NCBI GenBank assembly: GCA_023512255.1
Contig: JAILZY010000036.1
Coordinates: 1-32,626 of the forward strand
Direction: 5' to 3'
Source: a bacterium
GTDB taxonomy: Bacteria > SZUA-182 > DTGQ01
Length of the DNA stretch: 32,626 nucleotides
Under the pieces are notes generated by a model. It saw only the letters and a program-made list of their open reading frames with translations. It did not search any database and had not been told where the DNA came from. Positions 1-6,457 of the stretch are shown piece after piece; the first letter of the stretch is position 1, and the number at the start of each line of letters is the position of its first letter. The translations under genes and the position numbers were made by a program.

Positions 1-73
1 CTTTCTTCTCTCTTTATTTTCTCTCCTCCCCTTTATATTTTCAACATTATTTTTTCAACATGGGGAACATCTG
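1..73 (+). repeat. Left copy of terminal 73-bp inverted repeat
   Basis: Bases 1-73 are the exact reverse complement of 32552-32624. The strand shown is pyrimidine-rich at its outer end and contains two near-identical 14-nt blocks around TTTTCAACAT. Identity ends abruptly after CATCTG at base 73. The repeat lies beyond the 3' end of lptG. Ending a sequence in opposite orientations of the same repeat is typical of an assembly that broke at a dispersed repeat, so this is probably part of a longer multicopy element (inference). No coding potential seen. Confidence 0.9.
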
Positions 74-115
74 AATTACTTATTTTACAATACCTTTATT
101 AAAATTTTCAATATG

Positions 116-1195
116 TTATGTAGGAATAGTCATCAGCAGGTAAATCCCTAACCCCAGAAAAACCAAATTGCCTAGCCAGGCAGCCAGAATCGGAGGGAGA
201 GCTCCAGCACGGCCAAGAGAAATACTGAGGTAAAAGATAACCCAATAGATAAAGCTAATCAGAAGCCCTAATCCGATATTAAAAAGCCTGCCGCTGCGAT
301 CAACTTTTACAGCAAAAGATACTCCGATCAGGGCAATGATAAAGGTAATAAAGGGGGTTGAAATCTTGGTATGCAAATCGACTAGATACCTGTCTACGTT
401 ATAGCCTGCCTCGCGCAGCCGAGCAATGTAGCGGGAGAGCTCCTGATAAGACATCTCTTCCGGCAGCTTCTGCAAAGCAAAGATATCCTCAAATTGCTCT
501 GGGAGAGAAATGGCTCTCTGGTCAAACTCCTGGAAAGTCATTTTGGAGAAATCATCAGGGCTGAAAATGCGCTCTATTCCATGCTCCAGATACCAGATCC
601 CGTTGCGGTAACTACCCCGCTGAGCATCAATTCGGCGGATGATCCGAAACTGTGGGTCCAACTCAAACATAATGATACCCCTGACCTCGTTAAGCTGTGG
701 ATTTACTAGTTGAATATTAAAAAGCCGCGTCTTTTCCCAAAACCAGATTCGCCCCTCAGACAAACGCTGGCCAGGATTTTTCCCTTCCATCAGTTTTTTG
801 TAGTAGCTAGCAAGCTGATTGCTCTCGATTAAGACTGTCTCCTGACATATAAAGGAGAAGGCGGACAGGAGCGCAGCCATGAGCAGAATACCAGCAGTGG
901 CCCGATAGAGACTGATGCCGGCGGCTTTCATAGCCAGAAGTTCCCGATTGCGGGACATTATCCCTAAGGTCAGCAAAACAGCGATTAAAAAAGCTACCGG
1001 CAGGAGTTGAAAAAAAGTTGCCGGAAGGCTATAAAATAGATACCTTAGCATGTAGCCAAGAGAAGTGCCAGATTTTATAACATCATCGAGCTTTTCGAAA
1101 AATTCAATAATCGTATATATTCCCAGAAGACAGACACTCGTTAGAACAAGTGAGCGGGAAAATTCATTAATTAGATATCTATCCAGGATCCGCAT
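116..1195 (-). CDS. lptG: LPS export ABC transporter permease LptG (YjgP/YjgQ family)
   Basis: Inner-membrane permease that, with LptF and the LptB ATPase, extracts lipopolysaccharide from the inner membrane for transport to the outer membrane. The 359-residue product has the family layout: an N-terminal helix at about 13-35, two more helices before residue 115, a periplasmic beta-jellyroll region at about 120-265, and three C-terminal helices. The segment SRNRELLAMKAAGIS near residue 81 is the conserved cytoplasmic coupling region. It lies downstream of lptF in the same direction, separated by 177 nt that hold a repeat element. No Shine-Dalgarno sequence precedes the ATG; the 12 nt upstream are A-rich and run straight into the repeat's first hairpin. 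LptF versus LptG is assigned by sequence flavour and order, so a swap of the two names is possible. Confidence 0.88.
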   Translation of the reverse strand: MRILDRYLINEFSRSLVLTSVCLLGIYTIIEFFEKLDDVIKSGTSLGYMLRYLFYSLPATFFQLLPVAFLIAVLLTLGIMSRNRELLAMKAAGISLYRATAGILLMAALLSAFSFICQETVLIESNQLASYYKKLMEGKNPGQRLSEGRIWFWEKTRLFNIQLVNPQLNEVRGIIMFELDPQFRIIRRIDAQRGSYRNGIWYLEHGIERIFSPDDFSKMTFQEFDQRAISLPEQFEDIFALQKLPEEMSYQELSRYIARLREAGYNVDRYLVDLHTKISTPFITFIIALIGVSFAVKVDRSGRLFNIGLGLLISFIYWVIFYLSISLGRAGALPPILAAWLGNLVFLGLGIYLLMTIPT

Positions 1196-1207
1196 ATATC
1201 TTTTTTT

Positions 1208-1335
1208 GAGGGGAAAACCCTTTTGAAAAAGGGTTTTCCCCTCAAACCCTTTTCCTAAAACTTTAATTATATAGTTATTAAAGTTTTAGGAGGATGGTTT
1301 GGAAGGAACCCTTTTTCAAAAGGGTTCCTTCCAAA
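1208..1335 (+). repeat. Triple-hairpin dispersed element, copy A
   Basis: A 128-bp element of three consecutive inverted repeats: stem 1 of 17 bp (1208-1224 with 1227-1243), stem 2 of 14 bp (1254-1267 with 1277-1290) and stem 3 of 18 bp (1298-1315 with 1318-1335). An equally long copy in the same orientation lies at 25592-25719. It has no ORF, no obvious target-site duplication, and no U-tract after any stem, so it is not a simple terminator. Relative to transcription of lptF/lptG it is inverted compared with the copy in the pgk/tpiA gap. It resembles a REP/BIME- or MITE-like nonautonomous element (inference). Confidence 0.88.
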
Positions 1336-1372
1336 GAGTTCCTTCTAAACTCAGTGCCATAATTCTTCTCAG

Positions 1373-2455
1373 CTACTCCTCTATTCGTCTGAGCAGATAG
1401 ACCGCTGGCAGCATCAAGAGCAGGTTTGGCATCCACATGGCCAGCCAGGCAGGCAGCCATCCTCCATAAACCATCACCTTCCCTGCAGCCAAGAGAGCAT
1501 AGTAAACCAAAATAATAATCAGACTTAATCCAAATCCACTGACCCGAGTGCCTTTCCGGCTTTGAACCCCTAGGGGACAGCCCAGCAAGGCAAAGACAAC
1601 ACAGGCAAAGGGAATGGAAAATCTTTTATGCCATTCGATCAGGAGCTTGTCAATAGAATGTCCTGCTTTTTTTTGTCGTTTGATCTCACGGTAGAATTCC
1701 TTCATGCTCATGGCTCGAAAATCTCTCCTCTCATCATCCACACTGCCCCCATGGACGAGAAGGTCGTAGGTCGCAAAGGAGAGCCGATGATATTCCTTAG
1801 GATTGGCAGGGTTATTTCTATGAATGGTGCCATCCTCAAGGCGCAAGACAATCTTGAGCGTTCGATCATCAGCAATTAATTTTCCCCTCCGGGCAAAGAT
1901 GGTAATAACCTCACCCTTTTTCCTCTGATCCGAAATAACCACCTTGGATAGCGAGGTGCCGTAGATCTGGTCAACATAAATAATCAGGCCCTCAAGGTTC
2001 TCATTGAAGGTTTTTTCATTAAGCCCCAAAGCAGCACTTTTCCAGCTGGCGCGCAGGGCTAATTGTTGAAAGGCAGCGTTTCCCTTCGGAATTAGAAAGC
2101 AGGATACATACATGGTCAGGCCAAAGATAGCTATAGCCGCTGCCAGCACCGGGGTGATAATCCGATGCAGAGGAACCCCAGCCGCCCGCAGGGCCAGGAT
2201 TTCATTATCCGATGACATGCGGCCAAAGACAATCAGAATGGCGAAAAGAAGGGACATGGGAATAATGAACACCAAAAGTGAGGGCAGTAGATAGACCAGC
2301 AAGAGTGCGACCACAGTCGCCGGAACCTGACTGCCAACAATCAGGTCCGTTAGGCGCAGAATCTTGCCCATCAGGAGGACGAAGGTAAAAACCATGATCC
2401 CTAGCCCAAAGGGAGGAATTAATTCTTTTAGGATATAACGGTCAATAACCTTCAA
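1373..2455 (-). CDS. lptF: LPS export ABC transporter permease LptF (YjgP/YjgQ family)
   Basis: Second permease half of the LptB2FG lipopolysaccharide extractor. The 360-residue product has the same fold plan as its neighbour: N-terminal helix at about 14-33, helices at about 52-78 and 100-120, a periplasmic domain at about 125-265 and three C-terminal helices. The conserved segment SSDNEILALRAAGVP follows helix 2. The only plausible start is TTG at 2455: an in-frame TAA lies a short way upstream and the TTG yields the expected MKVIDRYIL-type N-terminus. No clear Shine-Dalgarno precedes it. A terminator upstream isolates it from the cytochrome gene, so lptF should have its own promoter, which I could not identify with confidence. 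Confidence 0.9.
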   Translation of the reverse strand: MKVIDRYILKELIPPFGLGIMVFTFVLLMGKILRLTDLIVGSQVPATVVALLLVYLLPSLLVFIIPMSLLFAILIVFGRMSSDNEILALRAAGVPLHRIITPVLAAAIAIFGLTMYVSCFLIPKGNAAFQQLALRASWKSAALGLNEKTFNENLEGLIIYVDQIYGTSLSKVVISDQRKKGEVITIFARRGKLIADDRTLKIVLRLEDGTIHRNNPANPKEYHRLSFATYDLLVHGGSVDDERRDFRAMSMKEFYREIKRQKKAGHSIDKLLIEWHKRFSIPFACVVFALLGCPLGVQSRKGTRVSGFGLSLIIILVYYALLAAGKVMVYGGWLPAWLAMWMPNLLLMLPAVYLLRRIEE

Positions 2456-2476
2456 TGCTGACCATAGAAAGTCAAT

Positions 2477-2502
2477 TAGTTATCGAAAATAGTTATCGAA
2501 AA
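2477..2502. repeat. 13-bp tandem duplication upstream of lptF
   Basis: TAGTTATCGAAAA occurs twice in immediate succession (2477-2489 and 2490-2502), both copies identical. The second copy runs into the terminator stem of the cytochrome gene. It is one of several two-copy tandem duplications in intergenic DNA of this window. Confidence 0.85.
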
Positions 2503-2535
2503 AAAAGGGGTAGCGTTTATCTACCCCTTTTTTCG
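2497..2535 (-). terminator. Rho-independent terminator of the cytochrome gene
   Basis: On the minus strand an A/G-rich arm, GAAAAAAGGGGTAG, pairs with CTACCCCTTTTTTC across a 7-nt loop, and the 3' arm is followed by further T residues. It lies 31 nt beyond the cytochrome stop codon and about 40 nt before the lptF start, in the correct orientation to end the cytochrome transcript. Confidence 0.85.
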
Positions 2536-2565
2536 AGAAAATTTCAGCCTTAAAAAAACCTTACC

Positions 2566-2988
2566 TTATTTCGCCTTAGGATGACATTCTTCACACTTGG
2601 TAGGAGCTTTCTTGGCGATAGCATCCTTATTGGTCTTGTGGCATCCTTTGTAGCAGTTGTTGTGCATGGCGTCTTTCAGGGGGATAATCTTGTTCCCTTC
2701 GCCATGGGCTTCTGCTCCGTGACAGTCCTTGGTGCTGCATTTGTTGGCATTAGCGGTATCGTTGTTGTCCTTCATGTTGTGATGGCACTCCTTACAGCCA
2801 GCAATATCTGCATGCTTCTTGTGACTTAAGGTAACAAGACTTTTGGTTTTCTTGTTGCCCTTAAACTTGTCTGCCGGACTATCAATCTCAAAGGTGTCCT
2901 TGACTTTTGGAGCCTCGGCAGCCTTCAGAGCAGATACCCCAACCACTAATAAAGAGAGCACAAGAGTTACTAACAAAGCCTTTTTCAT
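2566..2988 (-). CDS. Periplasmic tetraheme cytochrome c, class III (c3-like)
   Basis: Small secreted electron carrier, 140 residues with an N-terminal signal peptide (KKALLVTLVLSLLVVGVSAL, cleavage near AEA at about 24). Four heme attachment motifs follow: CKECH, CSTKDCH (CX4CH), CYKGCH (CX3CH) and CEECH. Additional histidines just before the motifs (SHKKH, the H after CKECH, AMH) are candidate distal ligands. CX4CH is a hallmark of cytochrome c3; CX3CH is rare. A strong Shine-Dalgarno (AAAGGAGG) precedes the ATG, and a near-consensus promoter and a strong terminator make it a single-gene unit, probably highly expressed. Its redox partners are not in this window. Confidence 0.93.
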   Translation of the reverse strand: MKKALLVTLVLSLLVVGVSALKAAEAPKVKDTFEIDSPADKFKGNKKTKSLVTLSHKKHADIAGCKECHHNMKDNNDTANANKCSTKDCHGAEAHGEGNKIIPLKDAMHNNCYKGCHKTNKDAIAKKAPTKCEECHPKAK

Positions 2989-3021
2989 TCTATCTATCCC
3001 TCCTTTCCCCTTATAGATTAA

Positions 3022-3048
3022 CCAGGCGGTTTATACAAAAACGCCTGG
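3022..3048 (-). promoter_or_regulatory. Stem-loop in the cytochrome mRNA leader
   Basis: CCAGGCG (3022-3028) and CGCCTGG (3042-3048) form a perfect 7-bp GC-rich stem around a 13-nt AT-rich loop. It sits between the promoter at 3064-3093 and the ribosome binding site, so it is transcribed in the 5' leader. It has no following U-tract. mRNA stabilisation or weak termination of the upstream M16 transcript are possible roles (inference). Confidence 0.6.
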
Positions 3049-3063
3049 CGATTAATTCGCTGA

Positions 3064-3093
3064 ATTATAGTAAAAATATTTTTTCGCTGTCAA
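3064..3093 (-). promoter_or_regulatory. Near-consensus sigma70-type promoter for the cytochrome gene
   Basis: On the minus strand TTGACA (3093-3088) and TATAAT (3069-3064) are both perfect hexamers, separated by 18 nt of AT-rich DNA. It faces the cytochrome gene, whose ATG is at 2988. It is the strongest promoter-like sequence I saw in the window. Confidence 0.85.
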
Positions 3094-3135
3094 TACATAA
3101 GCTGATAACTATTTGAGAACTAAAACCTATCAAGC

Positions 3136-4620
3136 TTAATAGTGTTCAATATCGATTATATTCACAAATCCAAACTTATTGAGCGGCTGCTCGAACTGCT
3201 CATCATCCCCAAGAACCAGCAGAATATTATTTTCCGGCTGAAGATACTGCCTGGCCACCCGCTGCACATCCTCAAGACTTACCCGGCGGATATTCTCCTG
3301 GAAACGATCCAGATAATCCTTTGGCAATCCATAGTATTCAAGAGAGATTAACTGCTCTACCACTGCCTCTGAGGAGTTGAAAGAAAAGATAAACTGATTT
3401 AGGATCGACTCCTTAGCCCATTTGAGCTTATCAGGAGAAATCTGGCCACGCTTGACCCTATCCAGAATCTGATAGATCAGGGAGATAGCCAAAATCGTGC
3501 TTGAGGAGTTGGTGAAGCAATAAGCCCCCGAGACTCCATAGTTAATATAGCCATTGTAAAAACTTCCTACACTATAGGCTAGCCCTCGACTTGAGCGGAT
3601 TTCCTCAGTCAGATAGGAATTAAATCCATCGCCTCCCAGTAGGTGATCTAGAATCAGAAAGGCAAAATAGTCAGGGTGATTCTGCGGCACGGAAAATCCT
3701 CCAGTAACGATGATCGATTGAGGTAATTTCCTGGAAATGTAATTGATTGATTTTACAGTTTTCCCTGATGGAACAGGAGGAGGTGGAACAGGAGCCTGAA
3801 GAGGCGACCATCCAGCAGTCAATTTTTCTAGTTTCTCTATAATTTCCTCTGGCTGGAAATCACCACTGATACCCATAATGATATTGTCAGGGTGAAAGTA
3901 TCGCTGGTGGAAATTGACCATATCCTGCCTGGTCAGTTTCTGAATACCGGCGATAGTGGCTTCCCGGCCGCGAGGGTCCCCGCGATAGAGAATTTTGCGG
4001 AATTCTCGAAAAGCGATGTCTTGTGGAGAGTCGTTTTTGCGGCGAATACTTTCGATTTTCTTATCCTTAGCCAAATTCACCTTTTCCTGACTAAAGGCCG
4101 GATTGCGCAGAACGTCAAAAAAGAGTTCAAGTCCCTTGTCCAGGTCCTTAGTTAGCACGGACAGCGAGGCGCTCCCTGACTCCCGGTCAATGGTTGTATT
4201 GATGTGGATGGAGTGAAATTCCAGCTCCTCATCGAGCTTTTCCGCAGACATTGAGCTTGTTCCGCCGGTGCGCATCACCTCGGCGGTAAGCTGAGCTACG
4301 CCAATCTGATCAGGCAGCTCATAGACGCTACCTGTCCGAATCAGGGCAGTAACATCAACAATAGGGATCTCATGGTCAGGCAAAAGATAAATAATCAACC
4401 CATTTTTTAATTGCCTGCGCTCTGCCTTGGGAATATTAAACTGCAAGGGGGGATAGCGTAGGCTTCGGGGTGAAGGCAGGGCTACGGAAGAGGTTAAAGC
4501 CCTGCTGGTGGGGGATGAGGTAGCCAAGGTGCAGGCTGCAAGATAAAGTAGGCAGAGTGTGGCCAGCCCCATCTTCAGCCAATTTTTTGATAGTCTCCTC
4601 ACTTTGGTTGCGGTAGTCAT
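3136..4620 (-). CDS. M16 family peptidase-like lipoprotein, non-catalytic partner
   Basis: 494-residue member of the M16 (insulinase/PqqL/processing-peptidase) superfamily. An N-terminal lipoprotein signal ends in the lipobox LAAC (Cys30), predicting an envelope-anchored protein. The position of the zinc motif HxxEH is occupied by QLTAE (residues 110-114), so both histidines and the catalytic glutamate are lost. The C-terminal half keeps the EEIRSSRGLAYSVGSFY region that in M16 enzymes supplies substrate-binding Arg/Tyr residues. The ATG overlaps the stop of the upstream catalytic homologue by 4 nt, implying translational coupling and a heterodimer, as in known active/inactive M16B pairs. Substrate unknown. 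Confidence 0.9.
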   Translation of the reverse strand: MTTATKVRRLSKNWLKMGLATLCLLYLAACTLATSSPTSRALTSSVALPSPRSLRYPPLQFNIPKAERRQLKNGLIIYLLPDHEIPIVDVTALIRTGSVYELPDQIGVAQLTAEVMRTGGTSSMSAEKLDEELEFHSIHINTTIDRESGSASLSVLTKDLDKGLELFFDVLRNPAFSQEKVNLAKDKKIESIRRKNDSPQDIAFREFRKILYRGDPRGREATIAGIQKLTRQDMVNFHQRYFHPDNIIMGISGDFQPEEIIEKLEKLTAGWSPLQAPVPPPPVPSGKTVKSINYISRKLPQSIIVTGGFSVPQNHPDYFAFLILDHLLGGDGFNSYLTEEIRSSRGLAYSVGSFYNGYINYGVSGAYCFTNSSSTILAISLIYQILDRVKRGQISPDKLKWAKESILNQFIFSFNSSEAVVEQLISLEYYGLPKDYLDRFQENIRRVSLEDVQRVARQYLQPENNILLVLGDDEQFEQPLNKFGFVNIIDIEHY

Positions 4621-6155
4621 TTTCCCCCCCTTCCTGATTTTGGCACTAAGATAGCTACGGTTCTATTTTCCTCGCTGAGGTATTTTTTTACCTTTTCTTG
4701 AATCTCGTCGGCAGTTATGGTGTCTAAGACCTCAAGATGGGTGTCGATGTATCTCCAGTCTCCAGCCACGCTTTCAAAGTAGGAGAGCTTACTGGCCAGG
4801 CCAGCGTTGGAATTCAAGGATCGGATAAACTCTCCTGCTAGTTGATTTTTAACCTTCTGTAGCTCTCGGTCTGAAATCTCCTCCGTCTTCAGCCGCTCGA
4901 TTTCTTCATAAACGGCTTGCTCTACCTCTTGGACCGTATGGGGATAGCGGGGCGTGGACATAATCATGAACAGGTTGTCAAATCGGGCTCCAGGCATTCC
5001 ATTGGCTGTATCAACCCGAACCGCAATCTGGTCTTTTTCTACCAGGCGACGCCAGAGGCGGGAGGTGCGGCCTGCGGAAAGAATAGCATCCACAAGATCA
5101 AAGACATAATCCTCTCGGCTGGGCAGGGTTGGCTTATGATAGCCGATCATGAGCTGAGGCTGAGCATCGAGGTGCACGCTTATTCTGCGCTCACCTATCT
5201 GGGGAGGCTCTTTCAAGGTGGCAATATCCTCGGGCAGATGATCTTGACGAGGGAGTAAGCCGAAATAGCGCTCTACTAAAGTAAAAAACTCTTCTGCCCG
5301 AATATCTCCCACAGCGGCAATTACGGCATTGTTAGGGACATAATAGGTCTTAAAAAATTCTTCCATCTGCGATTTGGAGAGAAACTCTATCTGCGGCCCC
5401 CAGCCGATTACCGGATGCCGATAGGGATGTAATATATAGGCCACAGCTAGAAACTGCTCCCAGAATTTACTCAAGGGCTCGCTTTCATGGGTCTGCCGCC
5501 GCTCTTGCAGAACCACATCCCGCTCGGAATAAAATTCACGGAAAACAGGATTGGCAAACCGATCTGACTCTAGCCTTGCCCACAATTCAATCCGGTTGGA
5601 GGGAAGGCTCACCTGATAGGTAGTAAGATCAGCGCCAGTGCTGGCATTCAGCCCTACAGCTCCATTTTCGGTGTATAGAAGGCTTATCTCATCGGTGATC
5701 ACATACTGACTAGCCTGCTTTTGGAGACTCTTTAATTCCTCTTCTAGCTCTTTGAGCACCTTAGGATTAGCAGCCTTGCCCTTTTTCCTCTCAGAATCAA
5801 GTTTTTGGCCAACCTGATCGATCTTAGCCAGAAGCTTTTTTTCCTCGCTGAAATTTTTCGTTCCAACACTGCTTGTCCCTTTAAACATCATATGCTCAAG
5901 GAGATGGGCTAGCCCCTTTCCCCCCTCATCAACCATTCCTACCCGAAACCTGAGGTAGATTGAGACCGTAGGTGCCTGATGCCTCTCAAGCACCAGGACC
6001 TTGAGACCATTGTCCAGGGTTTTTTCAATCACCCGATCTCGAAGATGGGTGGATGCTGCCAGACACGGATAGACACGGATGATTAAGATGATCAGCCCAG
6101 CAATTAGAAACCAAGCTTTGTTATTCGATCTGACGTTCTTCGATCTGCCGTTCAT
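4617..6155 (-). CDS. M16 family zinc metallopeptidase, catalytic subunit
   Basis: Predicted envelope zinc peptidase of the M16 family. From the ATG at 6155 (512 residues) an N-terminal hydrophobic segment (about 15-30) acts as signal peptide or anchor. HLLEH lies at residues 84-88 in the context GGKGLAHLLEHMMFKGT, and the matching glutamates are in SERDVVLQERR at about 210-219. A charged, lysine/glutamate-rich insertion (about 104-150), probably helical, separates the zinc motif from the rest of the first domain. A GTG at 6218 would extend the protein by 21 residues; the ATG is preferred because it gives a normal signal peptide and has AGGG upstream. It is the first gene of a two-gene operon with the inactive partner. 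Confidence 0.9.
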   Translation of the reverse strand: MNGRSKNVRSNNKAWFLIAGLIILIIRVYPCLAASTHLRDRVIEKTLDNGLKVLVLERHQAPTVSIYLRFRVGMVDEGGKGLAHLLEHMMFKGTSSVGTKNFSEEKKLLAKIDQVGQKLDSERKKGKAANPKVLKELEEELKSLQKQASQYVITDEISLLYTENGAVGLNASTGADLTTYQVSLPSNRIELWARLESDRFANPVFREFYSERDVVLQERRQTHESEPLSKFWEQFLAVAYILHPYRHPVIGWGPQIEFLSKSQMEEFFKTYYVPNNAVIAAVGDIRAEEFFTLVERYFGLLPRQDHLPEDIATLKEPPQIGERRISVHLDAQPQLMIGYHKPTLPSREDYVFDLVDAILSAGRTSRLWRRLVEKDQIAVRVDTANGMPGARFDNLFMIMSTPRYPHTVQEVEQAVYEEIERLKTEEISDRELQKVKNQLAGEFIRSLNSNAGLASKLSYFESVAGDWRYIDTHLEVLDTITADEIQEKVKKYLSEENRTVAILVPKSGRGGK

Positions 6156-6241
6156 AGGAAATATGACCCTGAGAATTGTTTTGGGGTTAAATTTTCCCAC
6201 CGCGAAACTTTTGAGCACATATTTCTAAAAGCCTGTTTGAG

Positions 6242-6275
6242 AGGCTAAATTAGCCTAATTCATCAAACTTGTCAA
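6242..6275 (-). promoter_or_regulatory. Promoter of the M16 operon with palindrome over the -10
   Basis: On the minus strand TTGACA (6275-6270) is followed after 17 nt by TAATTT (6252-6247). The palindrome AGGCTAAATTAGCCT (6242-6256, 7+1+7) covers the -10 hexamer, as an operator would. The -35 match is perfect and the -10 is moderate. A palindrome of this size is expected about twice by chance in a window this long, so only its position is suggestive. Confidence 0.5.
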
Positions 6276-6330
6276 GCCCCTCATCATCCGTTCGACTATC
6301 GGCACACTGTTTGCATTTTCCCATAGTCTA

Positions 6331-6362
6331 AAGATTTCTCTAAAACTGCTCTTAGAAATCTT
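6331..6362. other. Inverted repeat between the divergent M16 and S8 protease genes
   Basis: AAGATTTCT (6331-6339) and AGAAATCTT (6354-6362) are perfect 9-bp inverted arms around 14 nt. The site lies in the 302-bp region shared by the divergent protease genes, upstream of both. It could be a binding site or a transcribed hairpin; the sequence does not decide. Confidence 0.45.
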
Positions 6363-6392
6363 ATGCTGCTATTTCGGCAAAAAGCAAGTAAC

Positions 6393-6432
6393 TCATTGGC
6401 TGGTTAAAAAGATCATTGGCTGGTCAAAAAGA
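6393..6432. repeat. 20-bp tandem duplication upstream of the S8 protease gene
   Basis: Two adjacent 20-nt copies (6393-6412 and 6413-6432) differ at one base: GGCTGGTTAAAAAGA in the first, GGCTGGTCAAAAAGA in the second. The array ends 25 bp before the protease start codon, where promoter and leader elements would sit. Confidence 0.88.
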
Positions 6433-6457
6433 ATAGATTGGCAAATATAGGGGGGAT

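Noticed and set aside
1208-1335. Reading the triple hairpins as intrinsic terminators
   Set aside because: None of the stems is followed by a U-tract on either strand, both copies lie inside same-direction gene pairs, and the copies face opposite ways relative to transcription.
4917-5258. A 113-codon plus-strand frame inside the M16 peptidase gene
   Set aside because: It lies wholly antisense to a well-supported gene and has no family features.
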